Assembly: GCA_027349615.1 (NCBI GenBank)
Contig: DAIEML010000056.1
Location: forward strand, 1 to 11,729
DNA: 11,729 nt
Origin: Ignavibacteriales bacterium
GTDB lineage: Bacteria > Bacteroidota > Ignavibacteria > Ignavibacteriales > Ignavibacteriaceae
Reading direction: 5' to 3'
The position numbers and the translations under genes are program-made. Every line of letters begins with the position of its first letter. The stretch's first letter is position 1. Shown in pieces: positions 1 to 7,150 of the stretch. The notes beneath the pieces were generated by a model that saw only the letters and a program-made list of their open reading frames with translations, did not search any database and was not told the DNA's origin.

Positions 1-1
1 G

Positions 2-415
2 AAGCAGGAAGTCAAAGATGAAGCCAAGCAGTTCGAAGGCGACCAGCAGGTAAAAGGAAAAATAAGAAAAATGCAGAGGGAAATAGCCAGAAGAAGAATT
101 TTAAAAGAGGTCAAGAATGCGCACGTTGTTATTACAAACCCTACTCACTTTGCAGTTGCGTTAAAATATGATTTGACTAAAGATGCTGCACCTAAGGTTT
201 TAGCAAAAGGTGTTGATGAACTTGCTCAAAGAATTAAGGCTATTGCTGCCGAACATGGAGTTCCAATCCATGAAGATAGAGAGCTTGCAAGAGCGATATA
301 TAGAATCTGCAATATCGGAGATGAAATTCCATCGCATTTATTTAAAGCTGTGGCACAAGTTTTGGCTTATGTTTATCAATTAAAGAACAGAAAAAAGAAA
401 AATCCAATTGTATAA
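2..415 (+). CDS. flhB: Flagellar export switch protein FlhB, C-terminal part (5' end outside window)
   Basis: This is the C-terminal cytoplasmic part of FlhB, the inner-membrane export-apparatus protein that switches substrate specificity from rod/hook to filament proteins. The frame is open from base 2, giving 137 codons before TAA; the true start lies upstream. The fragment opens with the conserved KQEVKDE linker segment that follows the last membrane helix. It then has the autocleavage motif NPTH (bases 137-148; FlhB homologues cleave themselves between Asn and Pro), followed by FAVALKYD and the ELAQRIKAIAAEHGVPI region, all typical of FlhB/YscU. It ends in a basic tail (KNRKKKNPIV). An internal ATG at 71 is not the start, because homology continues upstream of it. 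The stop codon abuts the flhA ATG (TAAATG), so the two are probably translationally coupled. The family identification is secure; only the truncation is due to the window. Confidence 0.96.
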   Translation, partial: KQEVKDEAKQFEGDQQVKGKIRKMQREIARRRILKEVKNAHVVITNPTHFAVALKYDLTKDAAPKVLAKGVDELAQRIKAIAAEHGVPIHEDRELARAIYRICNIGDEIPSHLFKAVAQVLAYVYQLKNRKKKNPIV

Positions 416-2464
416 ATGAAAAGTTTAGGAAAAAATACAGACATCATTTTAGCATTTGGTCTCATCTTCATGCTGGGATTAATGTTAATTCCTTTGCCGC
501 CGGCATTGCTGGATTTTTTACTTGCTCTCAATATTTCAATGTCCGTTTTAATTTTAATTGTTTCGCTTTATATTCAATCGCCATTAGATATTTCAGTCTT
601 TCCCGGATTGTTATTAGTATTAACACTTTTCCGGCTTTCATTAAATATTAATTCTACAAGATTAATTCTGCTTGATGGATATGCTGGAAAAGTAATTGAA
701 ACTTTTGGAAATTTTGTTGTCGGCGGAAATTATGTAGTTGGATTTATAATTTTCATCATTCTGGTAATAATTCAATTTATTGTTATCATCAAAGGGTCTG
801 GAAGGATTTCGGAAGTTGCCGCAAGATTTACTTTGGATGCAATGCCAGGCAAACAAATGGCAATTGATGCAGATTTAAATACAGGATTGATCAACGAATC
901 TGAAGCTAAATTAAGAAGGGAAAACATTGCAAGAGAAGCTGAATTCTATGGTGCAATGGATGGCGCAAGCAAGTTTGTAAAAGGAGATGCAATTGCCGGA
1001 CTTTTAATTAATGCAATAAATATTGTTGGCGGTTTTGTTATCGGTGTTGCCGGAAAAGGAATGAGTTTTACCGATGCACTTCAAAATTACACAATCTTAA
1101 CTATTGGCGATGGACTTGTTTCACAAATTCCAGCATTGTTAATTGCAACAGCTGCTGGTTTGGTTGTAACTAGAAGCGCTTCCGGGACTTCTCTTGATTT
1201 GCAAATGAGAAAGCAACTGCTTTCCAATCCAAGAGTACTTGCAACTGTAGCCGGAGCTATTTCGCTATTTGCATTTATACCTGGAATGCCGTTCTTACCT
1301 TTTTCTATTATTGGAATTATAATCGGAACAAGCGCTTATTTCTCTAAAAAGAAAAAAGCTGAAGCAAAGAAAGGAACCGAACCCCAAGAAGTTGAAGCAG
1401 TTCCGGTTGAAGAAAAAGTTGAACAATATCTTCAAGTTGATCCTGTTGAAATTGAAATTGGTTACGGATTAATAAATCTAGTGGATGAAAAACAAGGCGG
1501 TAATTTGTTTCAGAAAATTTCTTCTACACGAAAATATATTGCTTTGGAATATGGCGTTTTAATACCACCTGTAAGAGTAAGAGACAATCTTCAACTTGAT
1601 TCAAACGAGTACATAATTAAAATTAAAGGAAACGTTGTTGCAGCTTATGAAATTTACACTGACAGATTCTTAGCAATGAATCCCGGAAGTGTAGGCGAGC
1701 AATTAAACGGAATACCGACTAAAGATCCAGCATTTAATTTAACAAGTTATTGGATTGGCCGGGATGAAAAAGATAAAGCAGAACTTCTCGGTTTTACAGT
1801 TGTTGATAGCATTTCAGTATTATCAACTCATTTGCAGGAAACCTTGAAAAGGAATTTTGATAAAATTCTTTCGAGACAAGCCGTAAAACAATTGTTGGAA
1901 AATCTGAAAAAAGAATATCCAGCGGTAGTTGAAGACATTAGCGCTGATTCTCTTTCACTTGGAACAATTCAAAAAGTTTTGCAGAATTTATTAAAAGAAT
2001 TAATTCCGATTAAAGATTTAGTTCAAATTTTGGAAGCGTTAATTGATTACTCTAAAGTTACAAAAAATGTTGACGTTTTAACCGAGTACGTTCGACATTC
2101 AATGGGTGATACAATTGCAAATATATATAAGGATAGTAACGGAGTAATTCACGCAGTATCGCTTGGAGATGAAATGGAAACTTTCATTACAAAAGCATTG
2201 CAGAATCAAAAGGAAGCTGTGCAGACACTAGGGCTTAGCCCGGCAATCTTAAAAGATCTTAACAATATTTTAAATGACCATATTGAAAAATTCAGAATGC
2301 TTGGTTATTTACCAATTGTAATTACTTCGGCAACAATTAGACCATATTTCTATCGATTAATTAATTCAACGTTCCCGGATTTAGTTGTGCTTTCTTATTC
2401 AGAGCTTCCTTCACATATTGAAATTGAGTTCATTGATAAACTTGAGGTTGTAAATGCAAATTAA
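416..2464 (+). CDS. flhA: Flagellar type III export gate protein FlhA
   Basis: FlhA is the large inner-membrane subunit of the flagellar type III export gate; it couples proton flow to export and docks chaperone-substrate complexes in its cytoplasmic domain. The 682 residues match the usual length (about 690). Residues 10-307 carry the hydrophobic helices, with family blocks FLLALNIS, SVFPGLLL and LFRLSLN (about 34-77). The conserved cytoplasmic FHIPEP loop spans about 126-195, including KGSGRISEVAARFTLDAMPG and the AIDADLN and GASKFVKGDAIAG blocks. A charged Lys/Glu-rich linker (about 310-338) leads to the C-terminal docking domain (340-682). The ATG directly follows the flhB stop with no good Shine-Dalgarno. 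The 3' end overlaps flhF by 11 bases. The flhB-flhA-flhF-flhG order is a common flagellar arrangement. No abnormality was noticed. Confidence 0.98.
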   Translation: MKSLGKNTDIILAFGLIFMLGLMLIPLPPALLDFLLALNISMSVLILIVSLYIQSPLDISVFPGLLLVLTLFRLSLNINSTRLILLDGYAGKVIETFGNFVVGGNYVVGFIIFIILVIIQFIVIIKGSGRISEVAARFTLDAMPGKQMAIDADLNTGLINESEAKLRRENIAREAEFYGAMDGASKFVKGDAIAGLLINAINIVGGFVIGVAGKGMSFTDALQNYTILTIGDGLVSQIPALLIATAAGLVVTRSASGTSLDLQMRKQLLSNPRVLATVAGAISLFAFIPGMPFLPFSIIGIIIGTSAYFSKKKKAEAKKGTEPQEVEAVPVEEKVEQYLQVDPVEIEIGYGLINLVDEKQGGNLFQKISSTRKYIALEYGVLIPPVRVRDNLQLDSNEYIIKIKGNVVAAYEIYTDRFLAMNPGSVGEQLNGIPTKDPAFNLTSYWIGRDEKDKAELLGFTVVDSISVLSTHLQETLKRNFDKILSRQAVKQLLENLKKEYPAVVEDISADSLSLGTIQKVLQNLLKELIPIKDLVQILEALIDYSKVTKNVDVLTEYVRHSMGDTIANIYKDSNGVIHAVSLGDEMETFITKALQNQKEAVQTLGLSPAILKDLNNILNDHIEKFRMLGYLPIVITSATIRPYFYRLINSTFPDLVVLSYSELPSHIEIEFIDKLEVVNAN

Positions 2465-3587
2465 AAAGTTCGTGGCGCCGACTTTAAAACAAGCATCTAT
2501 GCAAATGAAAATGGAATTAGGCGGTGATGCAGTTATTTTAGGAACACGAGTAATATACAGCGACAGCAAAACCGGAAGCAAGCGCATGTTTGAAATTACT
2601 GCCGGAATTGAAGAAGAAAATATTTTGGAAACTGCTGAAGTTGAAGCCAATCATAAATCTGCGGGCAGCAGAAAAAGTTTTTCTAGCGAACTTCAAAAAT
2701 TATCAGATAAGATTTTTATTAATCCGATTCATGAAAAAGATAGATTTAAGTCTAAAGTTGATTTATTGAATTCATCTAAATCTAAAAGTACAAATGTAGA
2801 TATTGAAAAAGAACTGAAAGAAATTGTTGACACTCTTTTCGTTCGGGAAGTTCAAAAGCCAATTATTTCTTTAATCCTCAATCAATTGAAGAAATATAAA
2901 AACTTTCTTCATCCTTCGAATATTGATAGTTATGTAATTTCAAGTATTGCATCAATGATTCCAACTTATCATTTTGAAGTTAATGCAAAAAAGAAAGCCA
3001 AAACAGTTGCGTTGGTTGGTCCAACCGGAGTAGGAAAAACAACCTGCATTGCAAAACTTGCAGTTATTTCAAAAATATTACATAATCTTGATGTCGGATT
3101 AATTTCAGTTGATACTTACAGGCTTGGAGCTATTGATCAATTAAGAATTTTTTCTGAGATAAGTAATATTGATATGCTGGTTGCTTATGAACCTTCCGAA
3201 ATGCCGAAGCTAATTAATTCCTTTAAGAAAAAAGATATAATATTTATAGATACGGCTGGAAGAAGCCAGAATAATTACGAACAATTAATAAAGTCAAAAG
3301 AGTTTTTAACGGCTGCAAATGCTTCTGAAACTTATCTTGTATTAAGTTCGACCGGAACCACAAAAAATATGCTTGATGTTTCCGATAAATTTAAATTGTT
3401 CGATTACGACTCAGTAATTTTTACAAAAATAGATGAAGCAGCTGCCTTCGGAAATATTTTAAACGTAGTTTCAAAATTTGATGTCCCGATTTCATTTTTG
3501 TCTAACGGTCAAGTTATTCCGGATGATATTATTTCTGCTGATCCGGAATTTATTGCAAATATGATTTATACAGGAAAATTTAATTAA
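2454..3587 (+). CDS. flhF: Flagellar placement SRP-type GTPase FlhF
   Basis: FlhF is the third SRP GTPase (with Ffh and FtsY); it marks the site where the flagellum is built and works with FlhG. The 377-residue protein begins with the FlhF-type N-terminal segment (VAPTLKQASMQMKMELGGDAVILGTR), then a variable lysine-rich B region (about 60-120), an NG-domain helical part, and the G domain. Visible motifs are the P-loop GPTGVGKTT (189-197), the SRP-type DTYRLGAIDQL segment, DTAGR (266-270), TKID (324-327), and the closing GQVIPDDI. All catalytic motifs look intact. The ATG lies inside the end of flhA (11-base overlap), and the stop overlaps the flhG start by one base (TAATG), both signs of coupling. 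The start fits the conserved N-terminus. Confidence is high because the full motif order is present together with flhG next door. Confidence 0.97.
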   Translation: MQIKKFVAPTLKQASMQMKMELGGDAVILGTRVIYSDSKTGSKRMFEITAGIEEENILETAEVEANHKSAGSRKSFSSELQKLSDKIFINPIHEKDRFKSKVDLLNSSKSKSTNVDIEKELKEIVDTLFVREVQKPIISLILNQLKKYKNFLHPSNIDSYVISSIASMIPTYHFEVNAKKKAKTVALVGPTGVGKTTCIAKLAVISKILHNLDVGLISVDTYRLGAIDQLRIFSEISNIDMLVAYEPSEMPKLINSFKKKDIIFIDTAGRSQNNYEQLIKSKEFLTAANASETYLVLSSTGTTKNMLDVSDKFKLFDYDSVIFTKIDEAAAFGNILNVVSKFDVPISFLSNGQVIPDDIISADPEFIANMIYTGKFN

Positions 3588-4414
3588 TGTTTGGGCAGGC
3601 AGAACGTGTTCTAGAATTAAAAAGACTTAAATCCGAATCAGAAAATAGTTCGGGTGTGAAAACGTTTGCGTTCACATCAGGCAAAGGCGGAACTGGAAAA
3701 ACATTTCTTTCCGTAAATATGGGTTATGCTCTATCACTTCAATTTAAAGTTCTGATAATTGATTTGGATCCGAATCTTTCCAATGTAAATATTTTGGTTA
3801 ATGAAATTCCAACAAAAACTATTTACAATTTTTATTCTGGACAAAATTTATTGGAAGAATTGATAACCGAATACACTCCGAATTTGCATTTCATTTTCGG
3901 TGATTCTGGTAAGCTTGGTTATGCAAAAAAAAAATATGGTTCGATTGATCAGTTATTTAATCAATTAAAAAATTTTCAGCATAAATATGATTTTATTTTT
4001 TTCGATACCGGTTCCGGAGCCGGCGATGAAATAATCTCCATTCTTCAAAATTCCGATGTTAATATAATTGTCACTTCACCAGAGCCAACAGCTGTAATGG
4101 ATGCTTATGTCATGATCAAGCTATTAAATGGAAATAATTATTCTGGTAAAAAAGCAGTGCTTGTAAACAAATGTTCGGATGAAGATGAAGGGCAAACAGC
4201 ATTTAAAAATCTTGAATTAGCTGTGAGTCATTTTCTGAAAGAGAAATTATTTTTAATTGGAATGATTAATACTGACAGCGCCGTAACGCAATCAATTATT
4301 GCTCAAGATTTGCTGATAAAAAATTTTCCTTTTTCTGTTGCAGCAAAGCAAATTTTCAAAATTTCAGATCAAATTAATGAAATCGCCCATGTGGCTAATA
4401 TTCTCCATTTATAA
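3587..4414 (+). CDS. flhG: MinD-like flagellar number regulator ATPase FlhG (FleN/YlxH family)
   Basis: FlhG is a MinD/ParA-type ATPase that controls flagellar number and stimulates FlhF GTPase activity. The 275 residues contain the deviant Walker A motif GKGGTGKT (32-39), a switch/Walker B stretch FFDTGSGAG starting around D140, and the family-specific SPEPTAVMDAYVMIKLL segment, which separates FlhG from plain MinD. Upstream of the Walker A is a short N-terminal extension with GQAERVLEL. This resembles the FlhF-activating DQAxxLR element of other FlhG proteins, but the Asp and the terminal Leu-Arg are altered. The C-terminus has a possible amphipathic helix, but I cannot assign a membrane-targeting sequence with confidence. 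A run of ten A residues lies within codons 113-116. The start overlaps the flhF stop by one base. A gap of about 85-115 bases follows before the next gene. Confidence 0.95.
   Translation: MFGQAERVLELKRLKSESENSSGVKTFAFTSGKGGTGKTFLSVNMGYALSLQFKVLIIDLDPNLSNVNILVNEIPTKTIYNFYSGQNLLEELITEYTPNLHFIFGDSGKLGYAKKKYGSIDQLFNQLKNFQHKYDFIFFDTGSGAGDEIISILQNSDVNIIVTSPEPTAVMDAYVMIKLLNGNNYSGKKAVLVNKCSDEDEGQTAFKNLELAVSHFLKEKLFLIGMINTDSAVTQSIIAQDLLIKNFPFSVAAKQIFKISDQINEIAHVANILHL
3925..3934 (+). repeat. Homopolymer of ten A inside flhG
   Basis: Ten consecutive A bases span the end of an Ala codon and three Lys codons (K114-K116) of flhG. Poly-A runs of this length are known in other bacteria as sites of polymerase slippage or of length variation. 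Here the reading frame is intact. The genome is AT-rich and flgA holds a run of nine A (10796-10804), so chance is a reasonable explanation. Confidence 0.9.
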
Positions 4415-4469
4415 TTTCGCCGCTTCCTTTTCCCCTTCAAAAAACAACAATTAACCAAATTAATTTTCA

Positions 4470-4497
4470 TTTCAATAAGAGATTATTCTGGTATAAA
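4470..4497 (+). promoter_or_regulatory. Weak candidate sigma-70-type promoter in the flhG/small-gene gap
   Basis: The only sizeable gap in the first half of the window (4415-4499) contains TTTCAA (4470-4475), a 16-base spacer and TATAAA (4492-4497). The -10 box is good and the -35 box is mediocre. Transcription would start near 4504, leaving the ATG at 4530 as first codon of the small membrane protein. In an AT-rich genome such matches occur by chance, and Bacteroidota-type promoters differ from this consensus, so this is tentative. No hairpin terminator for flhG is visible in the same gap, so read-through from upstream is also possible. Confidence 0.3.
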
Positions 4498-4529
4498 ATT
4501 TGGCTTTCTTCAACAAAAGAATAGATACT

Positions 4530-4754
4530 ATGAATAAAATAATTCTTCAATTCGGTTTGTTAGTTTTTTGCCTGTCCGTCATTTTTTTTAGCCGGATAGG
4601 ATTAACAGTTCAAGATGTACTATTCCGTTCGTTTTTGGTTTTTATTTCTTTGACGGTAATGTTGAGTGTTTTGGTGATAATATTTATAAAAGCAGTCAAC
4701 AAAGTCTCAATGGAAAAAAACAAAGAGTTAATTGGTAATAATAATAGGAAGTAA
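4530..4754 (+). CDS. Small two-helix membrane protein of unknown function between flhG and fliA
   Basis: I do not recognise a family for this small protein. From the ATG it has 74 residues: a short start (MNK), a first hydrophobic helix (about 4-24), a loop with an acidic and a basic residue, a second hydrophobic helix (about 34-53), and a charged, Asn-rich tail (IKAVNKVSMEKNKELIG onward). This predicts two membrane spans, probably with both ends on the cytoplasmic side. An in-frame TTG at 4500 would add ten residues (84 in total). I prefer the ATG because MNK plus a hydrophobic helix is a natural N-terminus, and the TTG would lie upstream of the start site of the candidate promoter. The stop is five bases before the fliA ATG and the fliA ribosome binding site lies within its last codons, so the pair is probably cotranscribed. 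A role in flagellar assembly or placement is inferred only from position. Confidence 0.7.
   Translation: MNKIILQFGLLVFCLSVIFFSRIGLTVQDVLFRSFLVFISLTVMLSVLVIIFIKAVNKVSMEKNKELIGNNNRK
4746..4751 (+). promoter_or_regulatory. Ribosome binding site of fliA
   Basis: AGGAAG lies eight bases before the fliA ATG at 4760. It is one of the few clear Shine-Dalgarno sequences in the window; most neighbouring genes start at overlaps with none. It supports the chosen fliA start and therefore the short length of that protein. Confidence 0.7.
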
Positions 4755-4759
4755 TTATC

Positions 4760-5386
4760 ATGAACAATGCAACATTGTGGGCAGAATTTAAGTCGTCGCC
4801 AACTTCAAGTCTTAAGAAACAAATTATTTTGACTTACATAAAATTGGTGCACTACGTTATTCACAATTCCAAATTTATAAATTTAGATATTCTCGACGAT
4901 AGAGATTACTTCCAGTTTGGAGTCGAAGGATTAAGTGAAGCGATAGATCGTTTCGATCCGCAGTACGGAACAAAGTTTGAAACTTACGCAATACAAAGAA
5001 TCCGCGGAAAGATTATTGATGAATTAAGAAAGCTTCAAATAAAACCAAGACCAGTTGTTGCTGAAAAACAAAAAGCAGTTTATTCTAATGTCTCTCTTAA
5101 CAGTCCGGTTGATGATGAAGATGGATATCTTCTTTACGAAGTAATTCCAGATGATAATGAAATACCTGATGAGACTGCGGAAAAAAATGAAGCAAAAGAA
5201 CTTTTAGTGAAAGCCATAAAAGACCTGGACGAACGGGATAGACTTATTATCACTTTATATTATTTCGAAAATTTAAATTATAAAGAAATTGCAAAGCTGC
5301 TAAATATTACAGTATCAAGAGTTTCACAAGTACACTCAAGAATAATCGAAATGCTCAAATCAAAACTGGCATATATAAATGAATAA
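4760..5386 (+). CDS. fliA: FliA/WhiG-family (sigma-28-type) sigma factor, apparently lacking the sigma-3 domain
   Basis: This is an alternative sigma factor of the flagellar type, expected to direct RNA polymerase to late flagellar promoters. The sigma-2 domain covers about residues 20-95, with EGLSEAIDRFDPQYGTKFET and the FliA-type IRGKIIDELRK. The sigma-4 domain covers about 148-203, with a helix-turn-helix ending in ITVSRVSQVHSR, very typical of sigma-28. Between them, where family members such as Bacillus SigD (about 254 residues) carry the sigma-3 domain, there is only a short acidic linker (about 105-147, SLNSPVDDEDG onward). The total is 208 residues. The usual DW-PR step after region 2.4 reads QIKPR, without the Trp. 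The frame is intact and the start has a good ribosome binding site, so truncation by error is unlikely. No flgM (anti-sigma) gene is in the window. The gene overlaps the next one by eight bases. FliA assignment rests on motifs and context; target promoters may differ. Confidence 0.88.
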   Translation: MNNATLWAEFKSSPTSSLKKQIILTYIKLVHYVIHNSKFINLDILDDRDYFQFGVEGLSEAIDRFDPQYGTKFETYAIQRIRGKIIDELRKLQIKPRPVVAEKQKAVYSNVSLNSPVDDEDGYLLYEVIPDDNEIPDETAEKNEAKELLVKAIKDLDERDRLIITLYYFENLNYKEIAKLLNITVSRVSQVHSRIIEMLKSKLAYINE

Positions 5387-6257
5387 AATTATTGCTGAAA
5401 GCTTACCAGAGAAAAAAATTTATTTAAGACTTCTTTCAAGCATAAGAAATCTTCCTTCTATGCCTGTTGTTATGCTGGAAGTATCTAAGCTTTTAAGCAA
5501 TCCATTAACAAGTGCTTCAGACCTTGGAAAAGTAATTAGTATGGACCAAGGACTTGTAGCGAAAATTCTTACCGTTGCCAACTCACCTTTATATGGAATT
5601 CCTAGAAGAGTATCTACGATTGAATTTGCAATTGTCATTTTAGGTTTTGATCATATCAAAAATATTGTAATGGCACTTTCAATGATCGAAGCATTCAAAA
5701 AACATGATGGAAAGAATTGGGACAATGCTTCTTATTGGGTTCATTCACTGATGACAGCAAGTGCAGCAAAAAGAATTGCTGATGAACTTGGTTATCAAAA
5801 ATCCGGCGAAGTCTTTACGGCTGGTTTGCTGCATGATTTAGGTATTTCTATTATTCAAAAATATTTTAATGAAGAGTTCAATACAATTTGCGGGCTGGTA
5901 GACAACCAGCAAATGAGATATTTAGCTGCAGAAGAACAAACACTTGGATTAACTCATCAAGAAATCGGGCAGTTATTGTCAAATCGTTGGAATCTGCCTG
6001 AATCTCTTGGAGAGACAATTGCAAATCATCATTATCCATCTAAAGTTGAAGGAAATAAAATATTAGCTTCAATTGTTCATTTAGCTGATTATATGACTCA
6101 GAGATTAGGAATCGGCTGTTTTTATTGGGATGATAATATTGAATTTGACGAGAATGTAATTAATATATTAAGATTTGGCGATGAGAATAATCTGAACAAA
6201 TTTATTGAAAGGCATGCCAACCTTTTTAAGAGTCAACTTGAATCAATTACGTTATAG
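5379..6257 (+). CDS. HDOD-domain signalling protein, first of a tandem pair
   Basis: This is a single-domain HDOD protein (292 residues). HDOD proteins are regulatory relatives of HD phosphohydrolases and often act in motility, chemotaxis or stress signalling, usually with no proven enzyme activity. The signature LPSMPVVMLEVSKLLSNP is followed by MDQGLVAKILTVANSPLYG (about 55-73) and FAIVILGFDHIKN. All HD-type metal ligands appear present: H122, H152-D153 (LLHDLG), H193, H217-H218 (ANHHYPS) and D237 (VHLADYMT). This resembles HD-GYP/HD phosphohydrolases more than the degenerate HDOD of proteobacteria, although the GYP motif is absent. The ATG overlaps the fliA stop by eight bases. It also aligns at residue 1, without gaps, with the second HDOD protein, which supports the start. 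No extra receiver or EAL domain is present. The ligand (a nucleotide, or a protein partner) is unknown. Confidence 0.93.
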   Translation: MNKIIAESLPEKKIYLRLLSSIRNLPSMPVVMLEVSKLLSNPLTSASDLGKVISMDQGLVAKILTVANSPLYGIPRRVSTIEFAIVILGFDHIKNIVMALSMIEAFKKHDGKNWDNASYWVHSLMTASAAKRIADELGYQKSGEVFTAGLLHDLGISIIQKYFNEEFNTICGLVDNQQMRYLAAEEQTLGLTHQEIGQLLSNRWNLPESLGETIANHHYPSKVEGNKILASIVHLADYMTQRLGIGCFYWDDNIEFDENVINILRFGDENNLNKFIERHANLFKSQLESITL

Positions 6258-6265
6258 AAAAAGTT

Positions 6266-7150
6266 ATGTTAGCATTAGCATCAGAACAACAGGAAAAAAG
6301 AGAAAAAACTGAATTAGTTTTGTCCAACATTTATAATCTTCCTCCAATTCCCAAAGCTATGAAAGAAGCAATGGAATTATTAGACAATCCATCAACCAGT
6401 GCAACTGCTCTTTCTGGTATAATTTCAAAAGATCAAGGTTTAGTTACAAAAATTTTAACAATTGCAAATTCACCATTATACGGATTGCAAAGAAAAGTAA
6501 CATCAATTGATTTTGCCGTAATGGTTCTTGGCTTTACTCAGCTTAGAAATATTATTTCAGTCCTAAGTATGGTGGAATCTTTTAAAAATAAAACCGATAA
6601 ACATTTGGACCAAAAAGAATTTTGGCTCCATTCATATTTAACCGGATGCGCTGCAAAGAAAATTGCTGAAGACATGGATTGCCCGAACAGCGGCGAAGCA
6701 TTTATAGCAGGTTTTCTTCATGATATGGGAGTTTCTGTTATTCATAAATATTTTCATACAAATTTTATTGAAATCCATAAATTAGCAACCGAGAAAGGAA
6801 TTCCCTTTTCTGATGCAGAAATTGAAAAACTCGGATTAAGTCATCAGCAGATTGGATATTTTCTTGCTGAAAAATGGAACTTTCCAGAAATCCTTTGCGA
6901 TGCCATTCTTAATCATCATAATCCAAACGCTTCAACTTTAAATAAAAACTTATCGGCTGTTATTCATTTGTCAGATTACATGACACACGCCCTTCAAATC
7001 GGACATTCATATTGGGATAAAGATTTAACCCTAGATTTATCAACTTTAGAAGTTTTGAGATTTCGTAACATAGAAGAAGCTGAAGTCTTCATAAAAAGTT
7101 ATGAAGAATTATTTATGCATCAAGCTAACGCAGTAAGGTATTTAAATTGA
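6266..7150 (+). CDS. HDOD-domain signalling protein, second of a tandem pair
   Basis: This is a 294-residue paralogue of the preceding gene. By hand alignment the two are colinear without gaps and share roughly 43 percent identical residues, so they arose by an old tandem duplication. It has LPPIPKAMKEAMELLDNP, then KDQGLVTKILTIANSPLYG (55-73), FAVMVLGFTQLRN, and the same putative metal ligands at the same numbers: H122, H152-D153, H193, H217-H218 and D237. The divergent parts are the first 20 residues and the last 40, which may define different partners. The ATG lies eight bases after the first HDOD stop, preceded by a weak GAAAAAG. Its own stop overlaps the TTG start of the next gene, implying coupling. 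Context between fliA and a sensor-like protein suggests a motility signalling role; this is inference. Confidence 0.93.
   Translation: MLALASEQQEKREKTELVLSNIYNLPPIPKAMKEAMELLDNPSTSATALSGIISKDQGLVTKILTIANSPLYGLQRKVTSIDFAVMVLGFTQLRNIISVLSMVESFKNKTDKHLDQKEFWLHSYLTGCAAKKIAEDMDCPNSGEAFIAGFLHDMGVSVIHKYFHTNFIEIHKLATEKGIPFSDAEIEKLGLSHQQIGYFLAEKWNFPEILCDAILNHHNPNASTLNKNLSAVIHLSDYMTHALQIGHSYWDKDLTLDLSTLEVLRFRNIEEAEVFIKSYEELFMHQANAVRYLN

Noticed and set aside
71..415. A short stand-alone gene starting at the ATG at 71
   Set aside because: The same frame is open to base 2 and the upstream codons (KQEVKDE onward) are conserved FlhB sequence, so the ATG is internal.
2411..2650. Antisense open frame of 79 codons across the flhA/flhF junction
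   Set aside because: Both sense genes are intact with family motifs in this region; the antisense product shows no recognisable features.
4415..4499. Possible transcription terminator after flhG
   Set aside because: No inverted repeat with a following T-run could be found; the C/T-rich stretch does not form a stem.
5379..7150. Recent duplication or assembly artefact of the two HDOD genes
   Set aside because: The two proteins are only about 43 percent identical by hand count with diverged DNA, so this is an old duplication, not a copy error.
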